Part shown: positions 25,871 through 34,708 of the stretch, one piece after another
How positions within the stretch are numbered: the first letter of the stretch is position 1
Layout of the letters: the number at the start of each line of letters is the position of its first letter
Assembly (NCBI RefSeq): GCF_000499205.1
Contig: NZ_AWUK01000016.1
Coordinates: forward strand, 82,361 to 146,360
Direction of reading: 5' to 3'
Length of the DNA: 64,000 nucleotides
Source: Paenibacillus sp. MAEPY2
GTDB lineage: Bacteria > Bacillota > Bacilli > Paenibacillales > Paenibacillaceae
The notes under the pieces: generated by a model
Databases searched by the model: none
Seen by the model: the letters and a program-made list of their open reading frames with translations, nothing else
Told to the model about the DNA's origin: nothing
Program-made: the position numbers and the translations under genes

Positions 25871-28141
25871 TCAAACCATATCAATAATCTTGTTGGCAAT
25901 CTGTTGAACAGGGACATTCCACAAATTCTGAGGGTTATCTTCCAACATGGATCGGACCGTTTCATTAATTCCGCCCTTAGCCGTATCCAATTCGGATTGT
26001 ACTGTATTCATCTTTTCAACAACCCGTTGATCAAAGTGGTTTTCATCTAGTATTTGTTGAATCAGGCGTTCTCTAACTACACGTTCAGCATGTAGATCAA
26101 GTTCAGTAGAGAGTACTCTGGAAGTTGGAACAACTTTTCCTACGCCATGGGCCTCCATTTTCTCTTCAAGCCAATCAATAAACTGCGGGGTAGTCATAGC
26201 ATTAAGCTCAACCCGATTGGACTGTAACCAGTCTCTCCATTCGTAAGAAACATAATCGGCAACCGGTCTATACTTGGTGCTTTCAAACGTTTCTACTTGT
26301 AGCCCAAGTTCCTCCGCTTCGTCCGGGTCTAAACCTAAATTGATAACTTTGACCCTCCGACCTGGTCTAGCTAAAGTTGCTTCCTGAAGTGTTTCAAATA
26401 TTTTAGTACCTGCAGCGTCCGCGTCATGAATGCAAAAGAACTGAATCTCTTCATCCGTTTCTCCTAATAAGTCAAACAAATCTTTCACTGCTCTTGAGGC
26501 ATATCCTTTCGATGACAGTAAGGCACAGTCATATTTCTCCGGAAATCCCACGTCCCTAAGGCTTGCAAAATACCCCTCTTTCTCTATAAATATAATTTTG
26601 TTAAACGTCCACTGAGGTCTGTTATAATTCTGGACCGCTATAGTTCCAAGTGGTATTTCTTCTCCGGTATGTGGGTGATACAAGGTTCCTCTTGGATCCC
26701 TATACATTCCTACTATATTTCCGTAATATGCTTCATACTCCGTTATAACTTGGCAGAAGTAGTTATAGTTCAGCTGTTTACCGCCGAATGCCTCCATTAT
26801 GTAAGGGCGAATAGCATAATATAATTGCCGCTGACTAAATATATATTTCCCATCTCCACTTGTCTTTTCAATAGCGCTATCTAAGTTTAGTATAATGACT
26901 TCTCGCTCATTATGGCCGGCAGAAGCTAGAGATTGATTATACTTTTTGACTTTGGCTACTGCCTTCTTCAATGCTTGTTCGATAGCGTCTGAGAATGGTC
27001 GGAAATCTGGCTCCTTACCATCTGATTTAATAGGTTGATGTGGTGTGCTTACATTCACGTAAAAGTTCGTGGGTCTCGATCTCAATGTAATGTACAACCC
27101 ACCTCCGTATATATCAGAGGTTGCCTGCTTGGTAGAAACTCTTAAATCTGCAGCCACTGGAGTTTTGTTTACTAGGATGTTAATGCTCGACTGTTCTATT
27201 CTTTCTCCATCTGCATCACCATTATTCACAACCCATGCCTCTACAACGACAGGTATTTCAGCATGATGTCTTCCTCGTATCGAAGTAAGTTTAAAAGAGC
27301 TATAGGTCTTGTGATATTGAGTATCTCCAAAGTTTCGGTTTACTCCGCCTAGTTTTCGAGGGGGAACCTTTTTGATGTTTCTACGCAGTATACTCAATAT
27401 CTCATCGGCAGAATTAAAGTCTACTTCAGCTGTAGTTATGGAATCGTCATAACCGATTTCTTCATGTACTGAGTTCATCAGCTCCTTTGTTTTGGAAGCC
27501 GTAGCACCAAACAACCCTAAAAACTCTCTAAGGGTCATAGAAGCAGAATTAACAAGTTCAAAAAATGCTTCTGATGTATACCAGTATGGCGACGATTTCC
27601 CTTTGTACATCTCGCCCCCTTTAGAGAACTGAATGGCCAATCTACCCCAAATCAAAGTATTTTCGTTAATGGACAGACCCAATCGTACTAAGATGGATGT
27701 TCCCTGATGTTCGTCATAACCAAGAAATTCCTTAACACTTGTCCCATCGTCTTGCGGGATGATTTTGTACTTCTCTCCTCGAGTAGTAACAATGATATAG
27801 CCGTTCGTCGAGATAACTGCACCTGTTACTACCCTTAAGCCATTACCAAGGGCACCGCGTGATGGTACTCTTAGGAGCTTCGAAGAGATCATCGGACGAT
27901 TGATTGAAAAATATTGTTCCAGCCATTCGGGATCCATTCCTACTCCGTTGTCTACTACTTTAAAACTATAGCTATCAACCAATTCCAATTCACAATCACC
28001 TGCTGCATCAAGAGCATTATCTACTAGTTCCTTCACGACCAACTGGGGAATAAAGCTTCGATGAACACCAGCCTTCTGACACAAGGTATCAATATTTCTG
28101 AATAACTTCCAATCCTCACGAACAAGTTGCAATTCGATCAC
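25871..28141 (-). CDS. DNA topoisomerase VIII (fused type IIB topoisomerase)
   Basis: This 756-residue protein fuses the B and A subunits of a topoisomerase VI-like enzyme. Residues 1-200 are the GHKL ATPase, with N-box ELVDNALDAAG, DNGVGMDP and a GALGNGLRVV glycine motif. A transducer region follows to about 370. Residues 410-480 hold the winged-helix CAP domain with SQRQLYYAI, catalytic Tyr probably Y442. The Toprim part has the IEKEG glutamate (E520) and IHDADAAG (D573, D575). All catalytic residues are present. It should relax or decatenate DNA by an ATP-dependent double-strand passage. The start is GTG at 28141 after AAAAGGAAG. Topo VIII enzymes are known from plasmids of Paenibacillus and others. 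Confidence 0.93.
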   Translation of the reverse strand: MIELQLVREDWKLFRNIDTLCQKAGVHRSFIPQLVVKELVDNALDAAGDCELELVDSYSFKVVDNGVGMDPEWLEQYFSINRPMISSKLLRVPSRGALGNGLRVVTGAVISTNGYIIVTTRGEKYKIIPQDDGTSVKEFLGYDEHQGTSILVRLGLSINENTLIWGRLAIQFSKGGEMYKGKSSPYWYTSEAFFELVNSASMTLREFLGLFGATASKTKELMNSVHEEIGYDDSITTAEVDFNSADEILSILRRNIKKVPPRKLGGVNRNFGDTQYHKTYSSFKLTSIRGRHHAEIPVVVEAWVVNNGDADGERIEQSSINILVNKTPVAADLRVSTKQATSDIYGGGLYITLRSRPTNFYVNVSTPHQPIKSDGKEPDFRPFSDAIEQALKKAVAKVKKYNQSLASAGHNEREVIILNLDSAIEKTSGDGKYIFSQRQLYYAIRPYIMEAFGGKQLNYNYFCQVITEYEAYYGNIVGMYRDPRGTLYHPHTGEEIPLGTIAVQNYNRPQWTFNKIIFIEKEGYFASLRDVGFPEKYDCALLSSKGYASRAVKDLFDLLGETDEEIQFFCIHDADAAGTKIFETLQEATLARPGRRVKVINLGLDPDEAEELGLQVETFESTKYRPVADYVSYEWRDWLQSNRVELNAMTTPQFIDWLEEKMEAHGVGKVVPTSRVLSTELDLHAERVVRERLIQQILDENHFDQRVVEKMNTVQSELDTAKGGINETVRSMLEDNPQNLWNVPVQQIANKIIDMV

Positions 28142-28213
28142 CTTTCTTCCTTTTATTTATGACGATTACATCGTAAGCCCATTTCGAAAAATGACAACTT
28201 GATGAACTGAACA

Positions 28214-28250
28214 CAAAAACACGCTTAAGCACTGTCTGGCTTAAGCGTGT
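28214..28250 (-). terminator. Terminator downstream of the 100-aa gene
   Basis: CACGCTTAAGC/GCTTAAGCGTG perfect 11-bp arms followed by TTTTT on the minus strand. Confidence 0.8.
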
Positions 28251-28340
28251 GGATCCCGTTCGATTATGTTTGTTATATAAGCTTTAATGTAATTCGAACT
28301 CAGTATTTTTAGGAAGCAAAAATCTGTTTTTTCAAAAATG

Positions 28341-28643
28341 TCAGGAACTCTGCGTCTCAATTAGTGTCATGTATACCGCTTCTGCTCTCTGTCGAGGATT
28401 TGCCATCAATAACTCAGCAACCGATTTACAGTTGAATTTTTCAGGTGACCAATCACAGACTACTCTCCCTAAATTTCTTACGTAAGTTTCAGCATCGTAC
28501 GCTATTGCTTTTGCTTGAATTTCAATTGAAGCAATAGGCTCGTATGAGTAGCACGGTGTATCGTAATTCTCTAATCCCTCGTAATTCGTCAATTCAGCTA
28601 GCGCCTGGTCAAGTTGCTGATTGCTCATTTCCTTAGCCTGCAT
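28341..28643 (-). CDS. Hypothetical protein, 100 aa
   Basis: A small acidic soluble protein with segments NYDTPCYSYEPIASIEIQ and VAELLMANPRQRAEAVYMTL, in the style of small plasmid/phage accessory proteins. I do not recognise a family. The ATG at 28643 follows GGGAGGGAGAAGC. It is the last gene before a strong terminator and shares orientation with the small genes at 28.7-30.2 kb. Confidence 0.6.
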   Translation of the reverse strand: MQAKEMSNQQLDQALAELTNYEGLENYDTPCYSYEPIASIEIQAKAIAYDAETYVRNLGRVVCDWSPEKFNCKSVAELLMANPRQRAEAVYMTLIETQSS

Positions 28644-28710
28644 GCTTCTCCCTCCCCAAACTTACCTAAATTTCCGCTCAATGCAACGCTTCATCAACAT
28701 CTCCTCCTTA

Positions 28711-28917
28711 TTAAAGCCCTCTTTCAGACGCCATTTGATCAATTTTTTTATAAAAACCTTGCATTGAAACAGGTACATCGTTTTCAATACATTCGCGTAC
28801 ATAATACTTAAAGCCCTCACCAATTTCAGCTAGCCAATCAACACCGATTCCACCTTCATATGCGGAGTCTTCATAAGCTTCCAATTTGGCGAGAATATTC
28901 TGTGCCGTCATCATCAT
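28711..28917 (-). CDS. Hypothetical protein, 68 aa
   Basis: A short, mostly helical protein (ILAKLEAYEDSAYEGG, VPVSMQGFYKKIDQM). The start is set at the ATGATGATG cluster at 28917, preceded by AAAGGAG; the frame further upstream has no ribosome site. No family is recognised. Confidence 0.55.
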   Translation of the reverse strand: MMMTAQNILAKLEAYEDSAYEGGIGVDWLAEIGEGFKYYVRECIENDVPVSMQGFYKKIDQMASERGL

Positions 28918-29000
28918 GTATTCTCCTTTTTTGGGAGGCCGCAAGTCTGCTCCCACTTTATTTTCTAATTTAGACTTTATCCTAATAAAAGAATGTTTCG

Positions 29001-29195
29001 TTAGTTAAGTACAATTTCAAATTTCCCGATTGAACGTTCACAATAAGCACAAGTTAAGTAAAATGATCGTTTATCTTCAGGCATTTCTTGAATATCTACA
29101 GGTGGAGAGATTGTCATCTTTGTTCCACATAAGCAATTCACATTTAAAGAAACCTGTATTGCGTTTGGTAATTGGGATAACTTTACTGTAGCTAT
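29001..29195 (-). CDS. Zinc-ribbon mini-protein, probable non-canonical ATA start
   Basis: A 64-codon frame encodes a protein with two cysteine pairs, CLCG (about residues 21-24) and CAYC (about 49-52), spaced as a zinc ribbon, and ending GKFEIVLN. There is no ATG, GTG or TTG at the 5' end. An AAAGGAG lies 9 bases ahead of an ATA codon (29195-29193), and an ATT two codons earlier is only 3 bases from it. ATA is therefore the best-placed start, though initiation at ATT is possible. It is adjacent to the 68-aa gene. Small zinc ribbons commonly act in nucleic-acid binding. Confidence 0.55.
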   Translation of the reverse strand: MATVKLSQLPNAIQVSLNVNCLCGTKMTISPPVDIQEMPEDKRSFYLTCAYCERSIGKFEIVLN

Positions 29196-29323
29196 GCTAA
29201 TACACTCCTTTCTTATTTATTTCATGCCTTAACTATATTTTGAGAACCAGGGCAAAGACTTAAATTAAACCTGCGACTATCATAAAATCAAATCTTTAAA
29301 TTACAACTATGATCCATAAATAC

Positions 29324-29359
29324 AAAAAACACACCTGGAGTTGTATGCTCCAAGTGTGT
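29324..29359 (-). terminator. Terminator after the 118-aa gene
   Basis: ACACTTGGAG/CTCCAGGTGT-type hairpin followed by TTTTTT on the minus strand. Confidence 0.7.
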
Positions 29360-29412
29360 CTAAATGACAATCCTGATCGACTAGAACCGTTTAACTTATT
29401 TTTAAAGTTGCA

Positions 29413-29769
29413 TTATTCGTTTATTATTGCATCAATTCGTTGCATTTGCTCAAGTGTTAACTTCATTTCAAGTGACGACGGACTTGAGAAAAATACACTA
29501 AGCCTAACGGCTAATTCGGATCTTTTTGTCTTATCTAAAAGATCATCTAGCGATTCATACAAATAGTAGTCTGCTGCATATTCTGTTTTCTGTCTTAGTT
29601 CATCTGTAACATCAAATTGGTATTCCTGATAACCAATCTTAACGGTTACGTATTTCCTACCAACTTTAGTTACTACTCCTTCGACATATTTAGAATTACT
29701 GTATCTGCTTGTGTTAACACCCAAAGTTAAATATGCAGTATCTCCAGTCTTAAATTGATAGTTGGCCAT
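29413..29769 (-). CDS. Hypothetical protein, 118 aa, small beta-barrel N-terminus
   Basis: The N-terminal 60 residues (FKTGDTAYLTLGV, VEGVVTKVGRKYVTVKIGYQEYQFDV) look like a small SH3/KOW-like beta barrel. The C-terminal part is helical with EQMQRIDAIINE. No known family is assigned. The ATG at 29769 follows AAGGAGTG. A nucleic-acid or protein-binding role is plausible from the fold only. Confidence 0.6.
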   Translation of the reverse strand: MANYQFKTGDTAYLTLGVNTSRYSNSKYVEGVVTKVGRKYVTVKIGYQEYQFDVTDELRQKTEYAADYYLYESLDDLLDKTKRSELAVRLSVFFSSPSSLEMKLTLEQMQRIDAIINE

Positions 29770-29968
29770 TACTGTTTCACTCCTTATAGACTGCTATTAT
29801 AATTTTTTTGATGCTGCAAATTGCTCTTCCCTATCAATTATCTCCTTTGTAATTAATCTTCTCTAAGTTCGGTGCTACTCGTTGATATAATTTAAAAACA
29901 ATCCGCCTCTTGAACTTCTCAGAGATAATATTAGTGATGGAGACCTTCGAGATTGTGAGTTAACTTAT

Positions 29969-30151
29969 CTATAAGTTGTTGATCCTTTCTTTCCAACTCA
30001 ATAAATCTAAGACTACTTCACGATAATCCTTTTCAAAGGGATATCCCCCGGCAAGCTGAACACTGAAAGTTTCCTCGATTTTATCCCATTCATCACCAAG
30101 GTGAGACCATGCTAGGATGACTTCATCCAATGCTTTCAAAAAGTTTCCCAA
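29969..30151 (-). CDS. Hypothetical protein, 60 aa
   Basis: A short acidic helical protein. The start is placed at TTG 30151, eight bases after a perfect AGGAGG; a longer frame from TTG 30193 would include that ribosome site. No family is recognised. It precedes the 118-aa gene with a 199-bp gap and follows the primase gene. Confidence 0.5.
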   Translation of the reverse strand: MGNFLKALDEVILAWSHLGDEWDKIEETFSVQLAGGYPFEKDYREVVLDLLSWKERINNL

Positions 30152-30242
30152 TTCAATTACCTCCTGGATAGTGTCTTCTTGACTTAAATTCAATTCTCTC
30201 TAGACTAAACTGATTGGTATATAGTTTGAGTAAATTCCCAGA

Positions 30243-31538
30243 TTAGAATCGTTGATGGAAGTAAGTAGTAAGTTCACTTTTCCTTACGTCACTTAAATAG
30301 TTCGTTGACATTTCAATAGAGAAAATATATTTATCCAACGCTGTTTTAAAAGATAAGAAATCACCTGTTCTAACGAGACCAATGCTTTTTCGGAAGTAGT
30401 ACTCTACTATGGATAGAGGTGTTTGAACTAATTCTTTAAAAGACTTATCGCCAAATTTCTCAATATAATCTGCAGGATCTAAATCTTGAGGCATGTGTGC
30501 GATCCAGAGACGAATCCCATAACGCTGCAGATTATGAATTGCTTTTGAAGTTGCTTTTTGACCGGCGAGATCACCGTCAAAACATATAATAGCTTGATCT
30601 GTATATTCACTAACCATACGAGAATGGTGGTTGGATACAGAGGTCCCCAAGGAAGCAACGCCAGTCTTACAACCAGATTGCCAGGCTGCCACAACATCTA
30701 CGTATCCTTCAAAGAACACTAATTTTGTGTCTTCTGAGATCTGACCTTTTACTCTATTAAAATTGTACAAATGTTCGCTCTTTTTAAAGATTGGTGTTTC
30801 TTTCGTATTCAGATACTTCGGTTTTATCTTATCGTTCATTGCTCTGCCGCCGAAACCAACTACCTTCGAATCTGTGTCATAGATTGGAAAGACAATTCTA
30901 CCTCGGAAATAATCATAATATTTTCCGGCATTATCATTTCGGCCGACCAAACCACATTCCAACATTAAAGCTAAGTTAAAACCTGCAGCCTGCAGGCTTT
31001 CGGTAGCGAACCCATTGATGTCAGGGGCATATCCGATATTAAATTCCTTGATAGCTTCGAGCGTGATTCCCCTTTTTTCTGTGAGGTAGGTTAAGGCTAA
31101 CTTCCCATTACTACTCAGCAAATATTCATGATAGACATTAGCCAGGTAATCGTGGGCTTCGTACATCGATTTCACCTCATTAAAGCGTTCCGATGATTTA
31201 CGCAGGAGGTGACTGTAGTTTTCGCCAATATAATCTTCCTGGATCTGCTTTATAACTTCGGTTGCAGTAGAATCCGGTTTTGATTTCTTAGCCATAGTAG
31301 ATAAAAAATCATAGTAGTCGCCCATTTTTCCGCATACAGGACAGTTGAAAGATTGTTCTCTTTGGTCCACAATAAAAGTTGCTTTCGAGTCATCATGGAA
31401 GGGACAGAACGAATAGAAATGTTGACCCGATTGGCGTAATACTAGGAAGTCTTGTATCACGGTTACGATGTCTATCTTTTGGGCAGCTTTTGTTGCAAAA
31501 TCTCTACACATCTCATCAAGACCAGTCATTTGAATCAT
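30243..31538 (-). CDS. dnaG: Plasmid DnaG-type primase
   Basis: This 431-residue bacterial-type primase has a CHC2 zinc finger (C45, H48, C65, C68) at the N-terminus. The RNA polymerase core contains YFRGRIVFPI and VVGFGGR. The Toprim motifs are VFFEGYVDVV (E277) and CFDGDLAG (D321, D323). It lacks the long C-terminal helicase-interaction domain of chromosomal DnaG (about 600 residues), so it may prime without the host helicase contact. The ATG at 31538 follows TGGAGG. The 232-aa gene ends 21 bases upstream and is probably co-transcribed. Confidence 0.92.
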   Translation of the reverse strand: MIQMTGLDEMCRDFATKAAQKIDIVTVIQDFLVLRQSGQHFYSFCPFHDDSKATFIVDQREQSFNCPVCGKMGDYYDFLSTMAKKSKPDSTATEVIKQIQEDYIGENYSHLLRKSSERFNEVKSMYEAHDYLANVYHEYLLSSNGKLALTYLTEKRGITLEAIKEFNIGYAPDINGFATESLQAAGFNLALMLECGLVGRNDNAGKYYDYFRGRIVFPIYDTDSKVVGFGGRAMNDKIKPKYLNTKETPIFKKSEHLYNFNRVKGQISEDTKLVFFEGYVDVVAAWQSGCKTGVASLGTSVSNHHSRMVSEYTDQAIICFDGDLAGQKATSKAIHNLQRYGIRLWIAHMPQDLDPADYIEKFGDKSFKELVQTPLSIVEYYFRKSIGLVRTGDFLSFKTALDKYIFSIEMSTNYLSDVRKSELTTYFHQRF

Positions 31539-31559
31539 TATTGGTTTCCTCCATTATGT

Positions 31560-32258
31560 TTAATTGTTATCGAGCGTTTTTAAGTATTGTGGGATCGATA
31601 TCCGTTTCAGCTGGTGATCCTCTGTATTCTCTAGAATTACCGAAGGGAAAGTACCCTTGAGAAGAAATGATTTCATGAGTAAAGCATCTCCATCAAACGT
31701 GACCAGCTTACCTACTTTAGTCTTGAATGTTTTAGATAATTCATCCGTAAAGACCAAGTAAGCTAAACTACTTACGTTTTCAATCTCGAGACTATAATCA
31801 ATATTTTGTCTTTCGCAGAAGGACGTTATAAATGAAGAGAGTCTGGCTAGTTCATTTTCTTCAGGCTGCCAGATACTACTGTACCCGTTATCCAGAGCAT
31901 CTTGGAAAATAGCTAAAATCTTCTTCTCCCAATCTGGATCATGTATATGGTTCATTTCCAGCTCTTGCTCCAGTTTCAACATATGGAGTTGAGTGAAACT
32001 TTCACGTATATCTTTTACATGCCCTATAACCTCGATTAAGAGTTCTTCGTTTAGAATGCCGGCCATATTGCAAGACATTATAGTGAACCCGGCTGCCGTG
32101 GTTACCTTTTTGGATAAAAGCTCCTTGAATGAAGCCTCATCACTCGAGATGAGTTCTTCCAGATTTACACCTACAACAGCTCGTATTTTTTTTTCAGTCC
32201 CTGCTAGTAAGATAAGGTCGTCTTTGCAATAAGGCTCTTGAATAAATAAACGGTTCAT
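31560..32258 (-). CDS. Hypothetical protein, 232 aa, in the primase operon
   Basis: A soluble acidic protein with a helical middle (RESFTQLHMLKLEQELEMNH) and no recognised domain. The ATG at 32258 follows AGGGGAG. It lies directly upstream of the primase gene with a 21-base gap, which suggests a replication-linked role. I cannot support a specific function. Confidence 0.6.
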   Translation of the reverse strand: MNRLFIQEPYCKDDLILLAGTEKKIRAVVGVNLEELISSDEASFKELLSKKVTTAAGFTIMSCNMAGILNEELLIEVIGHVKDIRESFTQLHMLKLEQELEMNHIHDPDWEKKILAIFQDALDNGYSSIWQPEENELARLSSFITSFCERQNIDYSLEIENVSSLAYLVFTDELSKTFKTKVGKLVTFDGDALLMKSFLLKGTFPSVILENTEDHQLKRISIPQYLKTLDNN

Positions 32259-32282
32259 AATTGATCTCCCCTATAAAATAGT

Positions 32283-32313
32283 AAAAAGCAGAAGGTAACT
32301 ACCCCTCTGCTCT
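32283..32313 (-). terminator. Terminator after the coiled-coil lipoprotein gene
   Basis: AGCAGAGGGG/CCTTCTGCT hairpin followed by TTTTT on the minus strand. Confidence 0.65.
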
Positions 32314-32336
32314 TTCAATGCTTTTGAAATCGGCTG

Positions 32337-33047
32337 CTATCCAATTTGGTTTAAAATTGCTGTTATTTGCTCTTGATGTTGCTTAATAATTTGCTCAATC
32401 AAACTCATGTCTTGTCTCGCTTGAACTATACGTTTTTCTGCAGCTGCCAGTATTTCCTCAGCAGCATTCAAGACAGCGATGGAATGCCCTTGAACTGAGC
32501 CCCACTGACGAATCTCGGTACGCGTTTGATGGATCATCTCCGTTTTAGCTTGGAGTTCATCGAAATCCAGCTTTTTAGATCTTCCGATACTGTCTACTAA
32601 AGCTGTTACATTCGCGAGTTCTCGTTCGATCTTGTTTTGGTAGATTTCTCTCTCATGTTTAGTGTCTCCATTCAACGCATCCAGCTTTTCTTTAGCGTAC
32701 ATTGATGCCCCTAATGATTGGCCTGCTAATCCTTCAAGTCGTTGTAGATCTAGCTTAACTTGGTTCCTCTGCAATAAGTCTAGGTTTTTCTGTATCTTTG
32801 TAGGTAAGGTTATTCCAGGATCTGCAGCAATATTTTGTGCATCGATCTCCTGTTTTAACTCTATTAGGTCTGTAGGAGTCGAAGAATAATCATTTGATTC
32901 CATATCCCTTTTGATATCTGACAAGACGCCTACCTGAAGATCAGAATATTCGATCTCAGAGCGGAAATCATTGTTTCCACATCCATAGAGTACGCTTAGG
33001 GTAAGGATGAGGACTGTTACTTTAAGCAGGTTGTTTTTCATTTTCAT
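32337..33047 (-). CDS. Coiled-coil lipoprotein, 236 aa
   Basis: It has a signal sequence with lipobox LYGC (Cys about residue 23), then a long, mostly helical region with heptad-like spacing (residues 70-235, rich in Glu, Gln, Lys, Leu). It should be membrane-anchored and project a coiled coil outside the cell. The ATG at 33047 follows TGGAGG. No known family. It could be a spacer or a surface/transfer factor. Confidence 0.7.
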   Translation of the reverse strand: MKMKNNLLKVTVLILTLSVLYGCGNNDFRSEIEYSDLQVGVLSDIKRDMESNDYSSTPTDLIELKQEIDAQNIAADPGITLPTKIQKNLDLLQRNQVKLDLQRLEGLAGQSLGASMYAKEKLDALNGDTKHEREIYQNKIERELANVTALVDSIGRSKKLDFDELQAKTEMIHQTRTEIRQWGSVQGHSIAVLNAAEEILAAAEKRIVQARQDMSLIEQIIKQHQEQITAILNQIG

Positions 33048-33111
33048 TATAAAACCTCCATGAAAAAGATTATTATTTTGTTCGTTGCTAGAAGCCTCTC
33101 TATAAAAAAAT

Positions 33112-33143
33112 AAAAAAAGAGCAACATTCTAATGAATGTGCTC
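33112..33143 (-). terminator. Strong terminator 360 bp downstream of the tandem-Hfq gene
   Basis: GAGCACATTC/GAATGTTGCTC hairpin followed by seven T and more T-rich sequence on the minus strand. Confidence 0.75.
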
Positions 33144-33392
33144 TCTTGAAATTCCACTTAAGGAAATTATGTATTTTTAAAATAAACCATGAATTACTAA
33201 ATAAATACCTTTGTCACCGTTGCTTTCAACATTACTATGTAGTAAGTTGAACAACCACTTTTCTCAAATCCACATGAATTCGTACTCATGAGTCCATCGT
33301 TACAAAATTTCATTTTTTTGTCTTCATGAAATGCATGTACACAAATTTGAATTTTGCTAAATGAGATAAGCTACAAATTGATTTACTCTCTT
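33118..33392 (-). ncRNA. Candidate small RNA next to the Hfq fusion
   Basis: On the minus strand TTTACA, 15 bases and TATAAT (about 33421-33395) could start a transcript that ends at the terminator 33112-33143, about 270 nt. It is AT-rich with no well-supported reading frame. It may instead be the 3' untranslated end of the Hfq mRNA. The spacer is shorter than ideal. Confidence 0.3.
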
Positions 33393-33499
33393 CATATTAT
33401 ATCGAACCCAGAATTTTGTAAACAGGATTGGTAAATAATCCTCCTTGAGAACATTCAAAAACTGAAAATATAATCTACGCTCTAATGCCATTATCAATG

Positions 33500-33961
33500 T
33501 CATATAGGTTTTGCTGCAGTAAGAATTACTTTTTCGCTTGGTAGAATTGTAGAGACGCCATGTTTAAAAATAAAATTTTGCTTTCGATCTGGAGAGTTTA
33601 AAACAAGAGAGTATTTATCATAATGAGATATCGTGCCAGTCATCTTTTTCCCATTAATTAAGTACAGTTCGACTGGTATCTTTTTCATTAGGCAATGCGA
33701 TAATAGATCGTTTGAATTATGCTCAACATTGCAATTTTGCCTTGCAGTGATACCTACAGCAAATACAGGAACAATTGAAAGAATAGCATGCTTATAAATA
33801 AAAGCTTGGTAACCGCCTTTCTCAACTTCAATGACTATGGAGTAAGCATCATAGTGTATGATTTTACCCATCATTGGTACACCATTGCCCAGAAAGAGGG
33901 TCACTTTCACTTTCTCTCTCCGACATTGATTTAAAAAGAGATCCTGGACATTGTTGCTCAT
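33500..33961 (-). CDS. hfq: Tandem Hfq fusion (two Sm domains in one chain)
   Basis: The 153-residue protein contains two complete Hfq-like domains. Domain 1 (about 5-66) reads VQDLFLNQCRREKVKVTLFL, then GKIIHYDAYSIVIE and the KH motif YKHAIL (K57, H58). Domain 2 (about 84-146) reads KKIPVELYLINGKKMTG, then HYDKYSLVL and FKHGVSTILP (K133, H134). B. subtilis Hfq is about 73 residues with one domain. Three such chains could form a six-lobed ring. The distal and proximal surfaces may differ, since the halves have diverged. The ATG at 33961 follows AGGATGGAG. It probably modulates plasmid or host RNAs. Confidence 0.9.
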   Translation of the reverse strand: MSNNVQDLFLNQCRREKVKVTLFLGNGVPMMGKIIHYDAYSIVIEVEKGGYQAFIYKHAILSIVPVFAVGITARQNCNVEHNSNDLLSHCLMKKIPVELYLINGKKMTGTISHYDKYSLVLNSPDRKQNFIFKHGVSTILPSEKVILTAAKPI

Positions 33962-34034
33962 TTATACCACTCCATCCTATTTATTCGTATAAAGATTTTG
34001 TTGTGCAACACAATTGTGTGACTATAGCAACACT

Positions 34035-34571
34035 TTAATATAGAAATTTATTACTAATCCAAGCGTTGTGTTTCTTTGTTAAGGTAGCGAGATCAGGGTA
34101 CATTTTTGTTTGATAGATTAAATTCTCACTTAACACATTAAGGACAGATTCACTAAATTCTTTCAGATTTATTGGTGTAGATTTGTGAAATTTAAAAGTA
34201 GTCAGCCCTTTAATCATCGAGTGAAGGTCGTAAGAATCCATAATCTGCGAACTCGAACCATTGCTACTTTTTCGACCACTAATAACCTTCCATAGGAAGC
34301 CCCAAAATTCTAATTCCTTGGTAAGAAGATGTGTATTAAGCAAAGGCTGGACAAATCCAAACATGGTTAGGTGTGACGAATATTCACCTATAGTTTTATC
34401 CTCGTCAATACTATATGACCAGAGAAACCGATAAAAGAGGTCGATGATGAGTTCAGTAGTTGAAGTCCAATCAACTATTGTATCCCTAGGGAAAGTTAAT
34501 ATAAAATAATCATGCCTTTTCTCCAGTACAAGAGGTCCACTTGTCTTATCAATAATACTTGTAAGATTCAA
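34035..34571 (-). CDS. Hypothetical protein, 178 aa
   Basis: A soluble protein of unknown family, rich in Leu, Phe and Trp (FWGFLWKVISG, DLFYRFLWSY). The start is TTG at 34571 with CGGAGGA seven bases ahead; there is no ATG nearby. It is 73 bases upstream of the tandem-Hfq gene, so the two may be co-transcribed. Confidence 0.6.
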   Translation of the reverse strand: MNLTSIIDKTSGPLVLEKRHDYFILTFPRDTIVDWTSTTELIIDLFYRFLWSYSIDEDKTIGEYSSHLTMFGFVQPLLNTHLLTKELEFWGFLWKVISGRKSSNGSSSQIMDSYDLHSMIKGLTTFKFHKSTPINLKEFSESVLNVLSENLIYQTKMYPDLATLTKKHNAWISNKFLY

Positions 34572-34708
34572 TATTCAATCCTCCGATCTTAATCATAAAT
34601 CCGTTATCAATTTTTACAAATATATTGATAATACGTTGTTTAAAGAATTTCATGCAACCAAATCGATAAATCCTTATCTTAAGTGTTCCTTACATCGTCT
34701 TATTATAT

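Larger units (their letters stand above)
33048..33499. other. 452-bp gap downstream of the tandem-Hfq gene
   Basis: It contains a strong minus-strand terminator (33112-33143) and a promoter-like TATAAT near 33400. Only very short frames are seen (for example 38 codons at 33197-33313 without a good ribosome site). A small RNA is a possible explanation. Confidence 0.4.

Noticed and set aside
33197..33313. 38-codon Cys-containing frame downstream of tandem-Hfq
   Set aside because: No convincing ribosome site and ordinary composition; the region is explained equally well as RNA.
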